A stretch of 64,000 nucleotides of DNA, taken from positions 496,001-560,000 of the forward strand of contig NZ_JBBHZZ010000002.1 in the NCBI RefSeq assembly GCF_037482405.1. Direction: 5' to 3'. The notes under the pieces were generated by a model. The model was given only the letters and a program-made list of their open reading frames with translations. It did not search any database and was not told the origin of the DNA. This DNA comes from Pseudokineococcus marinus (GTDB taxonomy: Bacteria; Actinomycetota; Actinomycetes; Actinomycetales; Quadrisphaeraceae). The stretch's first letter is position 1, and every line of letters starts with the position of its first letter. This document shows positions 24,072-33,510 of the stretch, one piece after another. A program made the position numbers and the translations under genes.

Positions 24072-24202
24072 GGGCGGACCGGCGACGACTCGCCCTCCTC
24101 GGCCCCCGGCCGAGGGCGGACCGGCGACGACTCGCCCTTCCCGGGGCCCCGGAGGAGGGCGGACCGGTGACGCCCCGCCCCCGGGAGGGCGGACTGGTCA
24201 GG
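24072..24202. repeat. Degenerate tandem repeat between convergent genes
   Basis: Four units starting with GGGCGGACYGG begin at 24072, 24114, 24157 and 24187. The first two share 24 or more identical bases (period 42), the third is close (period 43) and the fourth is short and runs into the VanW stop codon. Units carry self-complementary GGGCG/CGCCC ends and could fold as a series of hairpins at the convergent ends. Confidence 0.7.
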
Positions 24203-25976
24203 CGCAGGTGATGCCGGGCACCGGGTCGTAGCGGACGACGTCGCGGTCGTCGTGGACGACGGCGCCTCCGCGGCGGACGGTCCGGGTGACCGTGACGGTG
24301 AAGCCCTCGCTGGCCGTGGACGGGATGCAGTCGTCGGTGTCGAGCTCGCGGCTGGTCGGCTGCGTGACGTCGCGGCGGCTGCTCGTCGAGGTCGAGACGT
24401 CGCTGACGTCCGTGCCCCAGAAGCGCACCGTGACGTCGCCCGAGGGGCTCGAGGAGGCGCTCATCTCGATGAGGACGCCGGTGCTCGTGTCGTTGCGGAA
24501 GCGCATGTCGATGGTGGCGAAGTCGAGCGTCGCCTCGCGGCCCTCGGGGTAGCGGGAGATGTAGAAGGAGTGCGGCCGGTGCTCGAGCAGCTCGAGCCCG
24601 GCGAAGAAGGCGCCGTTGTAGAGGGTCGTCGAGATCTGGGAGACCCCGCCGCCGTAGCTCTCGACGTACCGGCCGCCGCTGATGATGGTCGCCTCGGCGT
24701 AGCCCGCGGCGGCCGTGCGACGGCCGAGGACGTCGTTGAGGTCGAACACCTCGCCGGGGGCGAGCAGGGTCCCGCTGACCGTCCGCGCCGCGGTCCCGAC
24801 GTTCTGCAGCCGCCCGGCGTTGCTGCCGCGCAGGGGTGTCGAGAACTCGGAGATGACCTCGGTGACGCCGAGCGCCTCGACGTCGGCCGTGGTCCGCTCC
24901 GGCTGCACCTCGGCGGAGTCGACGGCGGCGACCCGCTCGGGCCCCGGGGGTGCCGCCAGCGCGGCGAGCGCCGCGGGCGCGAGGACCTCGGCGTCGACGC
25001 TGCGGCCCACCACGGCGGGCACGACGACGGGCCGGCCGCCCCGCAGCTCGAGCGAGGCGTCCTGCGCGGCCGCGTCCAGCTCGGGCGCCACCTCGAGGAG
25101 CGCTCCCCGCAGCGCCCCGGCGTCGACGACGGGCGCCAGCTCGCCGTCGTCGGTGGGCTCGGCGGCCAGCAGCGGCGCGAAGGAGGCGACGGGCAGCTCG
25201 GTCGCGGCCGTGCCCACCCGCACGGGCAGCGGCCCGGCGACGGCCGGCTCGGCGAAGGAGGAGGTGAAGGCGTCGACGGCCGCCTGGTCGACCACCGGCT
25301 CGAGCGGCCGGGTCGGCAGCTCGAGCGGGTCGCCGCCCACCGGCTCCGCGAGCAGGCCCGGCCACTGCTCGCGCAGCAGGTCGGCGGCGCCCGCGGCGTC
25401 CAGCTCGGAGCCCGTGGTGGCCGCGGTGGTCGTGAAGCCCTCCGCGTCGAAGGCGACGGCGCCCTCCTGCGGCGGCACGCGGGTGGGGTCGACCAGGGCC
25501 TCGGCGGAGGAGGTGAGAGCGTCGTCGTCGACGACGACGACGGGCTCGACCTCCTCGCCCCGGTCGACGACGTGCCGCCAGAGCACGCGGGGGTCGAGCG
25601 AGAAGCCCGTGAGGTCGTCGAGCGTGGCGCCGGCGTCCAGGCCGAGCCCCGCGTCGGCGGGCACGAGCTCCGCCGTCGCGCTGCCGGCGCTGACGGGCAC
25701 CGGCTCCTGGGCGCGCGGCAGCAGCTCCTCCTGCAGGACCGCCCCGGCCTCCTCGCGGTCGAGGCCGCCCACGGGCACGCCCAGCACCGTCGTGCCGGAC
25801 GGGACCCGGTCCGCGGTCAGGGCCGCCGCGCTCCCGTAGCCGCCGACGACGAGGACGGCGACGCCGCCGACCACCCAGGGCCAGCGGCGGCGACGTGCGG
25901 TCCCGTCGGGCTCGCCGGCCGTCGTGGGAGCGGTCTCGGCGGTCGGCTGGTCGGCGCTGGGGTCGGCCTCGGGCAT
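24198..25976 (-). CDS. VanW-family protein with tandem peptidoglycan-binding-like domains
   Basis: 592 residues. A cytoplasmic Pro/Thr-rich start with RRRR, one membrane helix (WPWVVGGVAVLVVGGYGSAA, about 32-51), then two PG_binding_4-like domains (about 60-210 and 220-370; e.g. GTTVLGVPVGGLDREEAGAVL), then the VanW domain (FSTPLRGSNAGRLQNVGTAA, GEVFDLNDVLG, GGGVSQISTTLYNGAFFAG, then FYISRYPEG). Cys before the C-terminus (DDCIPS and ITCA) may pair outside the cell. The role of VanW is not known even where it is linked to vancomycin resistance; no resistance genes lie nearby. Confidence 0.9.
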   Translation of the reverse strand: MPEADPSADQPTAETAPTTAGEPDGTARRRRWPWVVGGVAVLVVGGYGSAAALTADRVPSGTTVLGVPVGGLDREEAGAVLQEELLPRAQEPVPVSAGSATAELVPADAGLGLDAGATLDDLTGFSLDPRVLWRHVVDRGEEVEPVVVVDDDALTSSAEALVDPTRVPPQEGAVAFDAEGFTTTAATTGSELDAAGAADLLREQWPGLLAEPVGGDPLELPTRPLEPVVDQAAVDAFTSSFAEPAVAGPLPVRVGTAATELPVASFAPLLAAEPTDDGELAPVVDAGALRGALLEVAPELDAAAQDASLELRGGRPVVVPAVVGRSVDAEVLAPAALAALAAPPGPERVAAVDSAEVQPERTTADVEALGVTEVISEFSTPLRGSNAGRLQNVGTAARTVSGTLLAPGEVFDLNDVLGRRTAAAGYAEATIISGGRYVESYGGGVSQISTTLYNGAFFAGLELLEHRPHSFYISRYPEGREATLDFATIDMRFRNDTSTGVLIEMSASSSPSGDVTVRFWGTDVSDVSTSTSSRRDVTQPTSRELDTDDCIPSTASEGFTVTVTRTVRRGGAVVHDDRDVVRYDPVPGITCA

Positions 25977-26036
25977 CCGGGGATGGTACGTGCCCGGGGA
26001 CAGCGGCCTGCGGCTCCGGCCCGCCGCCCGCCGGCC

Positions 26037-26549
26037 TCAGAGCTCGGCGTAGGCGCCGCGGTGGTGCAGCAGCGGGCGCTCGTCCTCGGGCGCCAGGGAG
26101 ACGCCGAGCACGCGGCCGACGAGGACGACGTGGGTCCCGGCCGGGTGCTCGGCCTCGGTCGCGCACTCCATCGTCGCGACGGACTCCTCGAGGAGCGCCG
26201 CGCCGGTGAGCGGGCCGCGCCGATGGGGCACGCGCGCGAGCTGGTCCACGACGGGCCGCCCCGGGGTGGCGAGCCAGGTCGCGGCGGGCCGCGCCCGCGC
26301 GGCGAGAACGCTCAGCCCCCACGTGCCCGTCTCCTCGACGGCGTCGTAGAAGCGGGCGTCGGCGTGCACGCACACGAGCACGAGCACCGGGTCGAGGGAG
26401 ACCGACGCGAAGCTGCTCAGGGTGATGGCGTGGTCGTGGCCCCGCAGGCGCGTGCTGACGACGCAGACGCCGCTGGCGAAGCGGCCGGCGGCCCGCCGGT
26501 ACTCGTCGACGTCGACGGGCGGCGCGCTCCCGTCGGACGGCCTCGCCAC
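26037..26549 (-). CDS. Flavin reductase-like FMN-binding protein
   Basis: 170 residues from GTG 26549. FMN-binding split-barrel domain: YRRAAGRFASGVCVVSTRL, HAITLSSFASVSLDPVLVLV, WLATPGRPVVDQLARVPHRR and a C-terminal HHRGAYAEL. Members supply reduced flavin to monooxygenases or act as small oxidoreductases. The start is uncertain: the frame stays open back to CTG 26630, which overlaps the mshB stop (CTGA), through a 30-bp repeat encoding PSGGARPEEE units. GTG 26549 has GGAGGAAGG about 10 bases upstream and leaves a length normal for the family. Confidence 0.85.
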   Translation of the reverse strand: MARPSDGSAPPVDVDEYRRAAGRFASGVCVVSTRLRGHDHAITLSSFASVSLDPVLVLVCVHADARFYDAVEETGTWGLSVLAARARPAATWLATPGRPVVDQLARVPHRRGPLTGAALLEESVATMECATEAEHPAGTHVVLVGRVLGVSLAPEDERPLLHHRGAYAEL

Positions 26550-26625
26550 GCCCGCCGGGCCTTCCTCCGGCCTCGCCCCGCCCGACGGCTCCTCCTCCGG
26601 CCTCGCCCCGCCCGACGGCCCGGCG
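26541..26625. repeat. 30-bp tandem repeat at the flavin reductase start
   Basis: About 2.8 units (26541-26570, 26571-26600, 26601-26625). Because 30 is divisible by three, the frame is kept, and if translated it adds PSGGARPEEE-type units to the flavin reductase N-terminus. It also repeats a GGAGGAGGAG-like ribosome-binding sequence on the minus strand. Confidence 0.75.
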
Positions 26626-26626
26626 C

Positions 26627-27769
26627 TCAGGCGAGCCCCGCGAACAGGTCGGTGAGGGGCTCGCCGCCGGGCGCGCGCACCGGCTCCCCCCGCAGCAGCC
26701 GGTAGGACTCCACGCCCGAGAGCGGCTGGTGGAGGCCGTTGGTCATGGCCATGGAGCGCGGCCCGAGCTCGACCTGGCTCGCGTGGGCCCGCAGCGCGGC
26801 CACCTTGGCCGGCAGCTCGGCGGAGGCGTCGACGACGACGTCGACGTCGTCCGCGCCCACCGCGAGGCTCGGCAGCTCGCCGTCCGGGTCGATCGTCGCG
26901 AGCCCGTCGGCCCGCAGCTGCCGCAGACCGGCGCGCAGCTGCTCGGCGTCGGCCACGTGCCCCAGCACGCGCGCCACCGACCAGGGGGCGGCGCCCGCCG
27001 GGTCCTCGGCCAGCTCGACGGCGCGGAGGGTGATCTCGTGGGCGCGGACGTGGTCGGGGTGGCCGTACCCGCCGCCCGGCTCGTAGGTGACGACGACCTG
27101 CGGGCGGACCTCCCGGAGCACGCGCGCGAGGTGCTCGGCCGCCTCGTCCAGCGGGGCCAGCGACAGGGCGCCCGCGGGGGCGTCCGGCGCGGGCACGGCG
27201 CGGGCGCTCGTCCCGTCTCCCCCGCCCTCCCCGTCGGGGCCGGGCGCCCACGCCATCCCGGAGTCGCGGTAGCGCACCGGGACGCCGTCGGGGCCGGTGG
27301 CGTCGGCGCCGAGGAAGCGGTGGTCGTCCAGGCCCAGCGCCTCGGCCGCGGCGGCCAGCTCCTGCACGCGCAGGTCGGCGAGCGCCTCCTCGTCGCCGTC
27401 GACCCCCGGGTGGTCGGCCAGCACCGCGGGGAGCACCTCCCCGCGCTCGCCGCGCGTGCAGGTCACGAGGGTGACCGACGTGCCGGTGGCCGCCGCCGCG
27501 GCGGCGATGGTCGCGCCCGTCGCGATGGTCTCGTCGTCGGGGTGGGCGTGGACGAGCAGCAGCCGGTGGGGCGTGTCGAGGGACTCCATGGCCTCGGCCT
27601 CGCCGGGCTCCAGCTCGCGCTCGACGGCCTCGTCCAGGGCGTCGGCCGCCTGCTGCAGCACGTCCTGGGCGACGTCGTCGGCGACGGCCTGCTCCGCGCC
27701 GTCGGCGCCGGGGGTGGTGCCGGGCGCGACGGGGTCGGGCTCGGCGGGGTGCTCGGGCGTCGTCGTCAC
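26627..27769 (-). CDS. mshB: N-acetyl-1-D-myo-inositol-2-amino-2-deoxy-alpha-D-glucopyranoside deacetylase (MshB)
   Basis: 380 residues. Zinc LmbE-like deacetylase of mycothiol synthesis that turns GlcNAc-Ins into GlcN-Ins. The zinc motif LLLVHAHPDDETIATGATIA is near residues 69-88 and the third ligand lies in YEPGGGYGHPDHVRAHEI. The first ~65 residues, an acidic and Ala-rich extension (VADDVAQDVLQQAADALDEA), are not usual for MshB. The related amidase Mca is the main alternative, but the position near typA and the AMTNGLHQPLSGVESYRLL end favour MshB. GTG 27769; AGGA lies upstream. Confidence 0.87.
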   Translation of the reverse strand: MTTTPEHPAEPDPVAPGTTPGADGAEQAVADDVAQDVLQQAADALDEAVERELEPGEAEAMESLDTPHRLLLVHAHPDDETIATGATIAAAAAATGTSVTLVTCTRGERGEVLPAVLADHPGVDGDEEALADLRVQELAAAAEALGLDDHRFLGADATGPDGVPVRYRDSGMAWAPGPDGEGGGDGTSARAVPAPDAPAGALSLAPLDEAAEHLARVLREVRPQVVVTYEPGGGYGHPDHVRAHEITLRAVELAEDPAGAAPWSVARVLGHVADAEQLRAGLRQLRADGLATIDPDGELPSLAVGADDVDVVVDASAELPAKVAALRAHASQVELGPRSMAMTNGLHQPLSGVESYRLLRGEPVRAPGGEPLTDLFAGLA

Positions 27770-27857
27770 GCGGCCATCCTGCCCCCGCCGCCCCTCCTCC
27801 GGCTCGCCCACCGCCCGTCGGCGGGCGCACCGCGGACGACGGCAGGAGGGTTGCGCC

Positions 27858-28868
27858 ATGGACCACCGACACCTCGGCCGCTCGGGCTTCAAGATCTCCG
27901 AGATCACCTACGGCAACTGGCTCACGCACGGCTCGCAGGTCGAGGACGACGCCGCGCAGGCGTGCGTCCGCGCCGCGCTGGACGCCGGCATCACGACCTT
28001 CGACACCGCGGACGTCTACGCCAACACCGCGGCCGAGACCGTCCTGGGGAAGGCGCTGGAGGGCGAGCGGCGCGAGTCCCTCGAGATCCTCACCAAGGTC
28101 TTCGGGCCCACCGGCCCCAAGGGCCCCAACGACACGGGCCTGTCGCGCAAGCACATCACCGAGTCCTGCGAGGGCTCCCTGCGCCGCCTGCGGACGGACC
28201 ACATCGACCTCTACCAGGCGCACCGCTACGACTACGCCACGCCGCTCGAGGAGACGATGCAGGCCTTCGCCGACCTCGTCCGCGCCGGCAAGGTCCTCTA
28301 CCTCGGGGTCAGCGAGTGGACCGCCGACCAGATCCGCGCGGGCCACGCCCTCGCGGAGGAGCTGGGCGTGCAGCTGGTCTCGAACCAGCCCCAGTACTCG
28401 GCGCTGTGGCGCGTCATCGAGGGCGAGGTCGTGCCGACCTCCCGCGAGCTCGGCATCTCGCAGGTCGTGTGGTCGCCCATCGCCCAGGGCGTGCTCACCG
28501 GCAAGTACGTGCCCGGCCAGCAGCCCCCGGAGGGCTCGCGCGCCACGGACAGCAAGGGCGGCCAGGGGATGATCGCCCGCTGGATGTCCGACGACGTCCT
28601 CGCCCGCGTGCAGGACCTGAAGCCCGTCGCGTCCGACCTCGGCCTGTCCATGGCGCAGCTCGCCGTCGCCTGGGTCCTGCAGAACGAGAACGTCGCCACC
28701 GCGATCATCGGCGCCTCGAAGCCGGAGCAGGTGGCCGACAACGCCGCCGCCGCGGGCGTGCGCCTGCCGGCCGACGCGATGGCGCGCATCGACGAGGTGC
28801 TCGGCGACGCCGTCGTCACCGACCCGGCGCGCACGCTCGAGAGCTCGCCGAAGGAGCGCGAGGTCTGA
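27858..28868 (+). CDS. Aldo/keto reductase, copy 1
   Basis: 336 residues. TIM-barrel NADPH-dependent reductase resembling the potassium-channel-beta group (AKR6-like). Catalytic tetrad: Asp and Tyr in FDTADVYANTAAE, Lys in ILTKVFGPTG, His in YQAHRYDYATP. NADP-binding end: VVWSPIAQGVLTGKY and AIIGASKPEQVADNAAA. Substrate unknown. ATG 27858 has GGAGGG 9 bases upstream. A 12-bp hairpin follows, then a second copy about 85-90% identical in protein sequence. Confidence 0.93.
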   Translation: MDHRHLGRSGFKISEITYGNWLTHGSQVEDDAAQACVRAALDAGITTFDTADVYANTAAETVLGKALEGERRESLEILTKVFGPTGPKGPNDTGLSRKHITESCEGSLRRLRTDHIDLYQAHRYDYATPLEETMQAFADLVRAGKVLYLGVSEWTADQIRAGHALAEELGVQLVSNQPQYSALWRVIEGEVVPTSRELGISQVVWSPIAQGVLTGKYVPGQQPPEGSRATDSKGGQGMIARWMSDDVLARVQDLKPVASDLGLSMAQLAVAWVLQNENVATAIIGASKPEQVADNAAAAGVRLPADAMARIDEVLGDAVVTDPARTLESSPKEREV

Positions 28869-28874
28869 GCCCGT

Positions 28875-28903
28875 CCGGGGGCGCCCGCCGAGGGCGCCCC
28901 CGG
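28875..28903 (+). terminator. Hairpin between the two aldo/keto reductase genes
   Basis: Arms 28875-28886 and 28892-28903 pair perfectly over 12 bp with a 5-nt loop, 6 bases past the stop of copy 1. It suggests each reductase has its own transcript. Confidence 0.75.
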
Positions 28904-28949
28904 CGTTCCCGCCGCGCGCGGGCGACCGGGCGGCGGCAGGCTGGCGCCC

Positions 28950-29960
28950 ATGGACTACCGCTTCCTCGGACGCTCGGGCCTCAAGGTCTCCGAGATCACC
29001 TACGGCAACTGGCTCACGCACGGCTCGCAGGTCGAGGACGAGGCCGCCACGGCCTGCGTCCGCGCCGCGCTGGACGCCGGCATCACGACCTTCGACACCG
29101 CCGACACCTACGCCAACACCCGCGCCGAGACGGTGCTCGGCGAGGCGCTCAAGGGCGAGCGGCGCGAGTCGCTGGAGATCTTCACCAAGGTCTACTTCCC
29201 GACGGGCCCGAAGGGCGCCAACGACACCGGGCTCTCGCGCAAGCACGTGCTCGAGTCCTGCGAGGGGTCGCTGCGCCGCCTGCAGACCGACCACATCGAC
29301 CTCTACCAGGCGCACCGGTACGACTACGCGACGCCGCTCGAGGAGACGATGCGGGCCTTCGCCGACCTGGTCCGCCAGGGCAAGGTGCTCTACGTCGGCG
29401 TCAGCGAGTGGACGGCCGACCAGCTGCGCGCCGGGCACGCCCTCGCGGAGGAGATGGGCTTCCAGCTCGTCTCGAACCAGCCCCAGTACTCGGCGCTGTG
29501 GCGCGTCATCGAGGGCGAGGTCGTGCCGACCTCGCGCGAGCTCGGCATCTCGCAGGTCGTGTGGTCGCCCATCGCCCAGGGCGTGCTCACCGGCAAGTAC
29601 GTGCCGGGCCAGCAGCCCCCGGAGGGCTCGCGCGCCACGGACAGCAAGGGCGGCAAGGACATGATCAGCCGCTGGATGTCCGACGACGTCCTCGGCCGCG
29701 TGCAGGACCTCAAGCCGGTCGCCTCCGACCTCGGCCTGTCCATGGCCCAGCTCGCCGTCGCCTGGGTGCTCCAGAACGACAACGTCGCGGCCGCCCTCAT
29801 CGGCGCGTCGAAGCCCGAGCAGGTGCACGACAACGCGGCCGCCGCCGGCGTCCGCATCCCCGCCGACGCCATGGCGAAGATCGACGAGGCCCTCGGCGAC
29901 GCCGTGGCCACCGACCCGGCGCTCACGGCCGACAGCTCGCCGAAGCAGCGGCTGAGCTGA
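28950..29960 (+). CDS. Aldo/keto reductase, copy 2
   Basis: 336 residues, same length as copy 1 and offset by exactly 1,092 bases. Tetrad conserved: FDTADTYANTRAE, IFTKVYFPTG, YQAHRYDYATP. Differences cluster at the N-terminus (MDYRFLGRSGLKVSE) and the last 40 residues; the stretch 29472-29533 is identical at DNA level to 28380-28441. That looks like a recent tandem duplication or gene conversion. ATG 28950 has a CAGGCT sequence a few bases upstream and no clear ribosome-binding site. Followed by a perfect 23-bp hairpin. Confidence 0.93.
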   Translation: MDYRFLGRSGLKVSEITYGNWLTHGSQVEDEAATACVRAALDAGITTFDTADTYANTRAETVLGEALKGERRESLEIFTKVYFPTGPKGANDTGLSRKHVLESCEGSLRRLQTDHIDLYQAHRYDYATPLEETMRAFADLVRQGKVLYVGVSEWTADQLRAGHALAEEMGFQLVSNQPQYSALWRVIEGEVVPTSRELGISQVVWSPIAQGVLTGKYVPGQQPPEGSRATDSKGGKDMISRWMSDDVLGRVQDLKPVASDLGLSMAQLAVAWVLQNDNVAAALIGASKPEQVHDNAAAAGVRIPADAMAKIDEALGDAVATDPALTADSSPKQRLS

Positions 29961-29987
29961 CCGGCCTCCCCCGGTCCCCGGGGGACG

Positions 29988-30035
29988 GACGCACGAGGGG
30001 CGCACCCGCCGCGGCGGGTGCGCCCCTCGTGCGTC
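29988..30035. terminator. Perfect 23-bp bidirectional hairpin between aldo/keto reductase 2 and typA
   Basis: Arms 29988-30010 and 30013-30035 are exactly complementary with a 2-nt centre. It lies between two converging genes (stops at 29960 and 30073) and can end both transcripts. Confidence 0.88.
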
Positions 30036-30072
30036 GTCCGGCGCTCGGACGTCGCAGGGCCGGCGCCGGGCC

Positions 30073-31989
<1,917 letters not shown>

Positions 31990-32070
31990 GGGTGTGCGCT
32001 CGTCTCGCTGGAGGTCGGGGTCACGGCAGTCTAGGCGGGCCCGCCCGACCGCCCGTCCCGAGGAGGCCGC

Positions 32071-32814
32071 ATGAGCAGCCCGTCCGCCCCCGCCGCGCCC
32101 GCCGGTCGCGCCCTCGTCGTCGCCGGGGCGGGGCGCTACGCCGACCCGTGGCACCCCTTCCCCGTGACCGCCGCCGCGGTCGCGGAGGTCGTCCGCGGCA
32201 CCGGCCTGGAGGTCGACGTCACGCCCGACGAGGACGGCGCCGTCGAGGACGCCCTCGCGCGGCTGGTGGACCCGGCCGCCCGCCCGGACCTCCTCGTCCT
32301 GTCCGTGGGCCTCCCCCGCGACGGCGCGCCCTCGCCCGCCCCGGGCCCGGCGCTGGAAGGGCTGCGCGCCTTCTGCGCCGACGGGCGGGCCCTGCTCGGC
32401 TGCCACGTCGCCGCGACGTCCTTCGTCGAGGTCCCCGCGTGGAAGGGCCGCCTCGGCGGGCGCTGGGTCCGCGACGTCACCTGGCACCCGGAGATCGGGC
32501 CGGCGTCGGTGCGCGTGCGCCGGGGGGCGCACCCGCTGCTGGCCGAGGACGGGCCTGCGGTGCCCGACGTCGTCGAGCTCGTCGACGAGGTCTACTGCGA
32601 CCTGCGCGTCGCGGACGACGTCGTCGTGCTCGCGGACGCCGAGCACGACGGCCGCACCCACCCCCTGGCGTGGGTCCGCGAGGAGCCGGGCGGCCGGCGC
32701 ACGGCCTACGACGCCCTCGGCCACGACGAGCGGTCCTTCGCGAGCGCCGGGCACCGGGCGCTCCTCGACCGGCTCGTGCGGTGGCTGGCGGCGGCGCCGG
32801 CGCCCCGGGCCTGA
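32071..32814 (+). CDS. ThuA-like domain protein
   Basis: 247 residues. Class I glutamine-amidotransferase-like fold of the ThuA type: ALVVAGAGRYADPWHPFPVT at the start, LLGCHVAATSFVEVPAWKGR in the middle, and HPLAWVREEPGGRRTAYDAL with YDALGHDERSF at the end. ThuA proteins are linked to disaccharide (trehalose) use; their enzymatic activity is unclear. It stands alone, between divergent typA and convergent lutC, so a link with the sugar locus downstream is possible but unproven. ATG 32071 with GAGGAGG upstream. Confidence 0.82.
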   Translation: MSSPSAPAAPAGRALVVAGAGRYADPWHPFPVTAAAVAEVVRGTGLEVDVTPDEDGAVEDALARLVDPAARPDLLVLSVGLPRDGAPSPAPGPALEGLRAFCADGRALLGCHVAATSFVEVPAWKGRLGGRWVRDVTWHPEIGPASVRVRRGAHPLLAEDGPAVPDVVELVDEVYCDLRVADDVVVLADAEHDGRTHPLAWVREEPGGRRTAYDALGHDERSFASAGHRALLDRLVRWLAAAPAPRA

Positions 32815-32822
32815 GGCGGCCC

Positions 32823-32857
32823 CGTCAGCCCACGAGGGACGACGTCAGCCCACGAGG
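32823..32857. repeat. 15-bp direct repeat at the end of lutC
   Basis: CGTCAGCCCACGAGG occurs at 32823-32837 and 32843-32857. The second copy contains the lutC stop codon and last codons, so the first is a duplicate of the gene end left in the spacer. Confidence 0.6.
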
Positions 32858-33510
32858 ACGACGTCGAGGCGCCGGGGCCCGTGGACGCCCTCGACCCGGT
32901 CGAGCTCGATGTCGCTCGTGGCGCTGGGGCCGCTGACGAAGGTCAGCGGGTGCAGCGGGTCGAGGCGGGCGAGCGCCTCCGGGACCGTGCCGACGACGTC
33001 CTCGGCGCGGACGACGCAGACGTGGTGGTCGGGGACGAGGGTCAGCAGGCGGCGTCCCTGGTCGCCGGCCGAGGCGTCCAGGACGAGCGTCCCCGTCTCG
33101 GCGACGGCGACCGCCGCGCCGGTGAGGACGGCGTCCACCCCGTCCAGGTCGGCGGCCGTCAGCGGTGCGGGCTCACCGTCGACGTGCACGGCGGCGCCCG
33201 CGCCCGCCAGCCACGCGCGGTCGACGCCGGGTGGGACGGCGACCGAGCCGGCCTCCGCCAGGAGCCGGGCGACGACGCCCGCGACGTCCTCGGCCCGCGC
33301 GACCCGCGTGACGGTCGCCCGGTAGTCCTCCACGCGCTCCACCAGCAGGTCGAGCGCGCCGGGGCTGCCGGGGTCGTGCTCGCCGCGGCGGGCGTACTCG
33401 CGCGGCACGGGGCCCGGCGCCGTGCGCGGCGCACCGGCGTCGCGCCCGGCGCGCAGGCGGGCGAGCACCTCCTCGCGGGCGCTCCCCCGCGCCCCCGCCG
33501 GGGCGCTCAC
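32845..33510 (-). CDS. lutC: LUD-domain lactate utilization protein LutC
   Basis: 221 residues, single LUD domain (DUF162), ending TLVPDHHVCVVRAEDVVGTV and TFVSGPSATSDIELDRVEGV. LutC works with LutA and LutB in oxidation of L-lactate to pyruvate. GTG 33510 overlaps the lutB stop (GTGA). It closes the lutABC operon. A 15-bp duplication sits at the stop codon. Confidence 0.92.
   Translation of the reverse strand: MSAPAGARGSAREEVLARLRAGRDAGAPRTAPGPVPREYARRGEHDPGSPGALDLLVERVEDYRATVTRVARAEDVAGVVARLLAEAGSVAVPPGVDRAWLAGAGAAVHVDGEPAPLTAADLDGVDAVLTGAAVAVAETGTLVLDASAGDQGRRLLTLVPDHHVCVVRAEDVVGTVPEALARLDPLHPLTFVSGPSATSDIELDRVEGVHGPRRLDVVLVG

Noticed and set aside
24072..24202. Regularly spaced repeats considered as a CRISPR array
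   Set aside because: Units and spacers are not constant in length, the spacers are themselves similar, and there are no cas genes.
24198..25976. VanW gene considered as part of a vancomycin-resistance cluster
   Set aside because: No vanHAX, vanRS or vanY genes are nearby; VanW proteins are common in actinobacteria outside resistance clusters.
32071..32814. ThuA-like gene considered as part of the rhamnose/lactate locus
   Set aside because: It points towards lutC on the other strand, has no operator of either class and belongs to a family mainly linked with other sugars, so it was kept separate.
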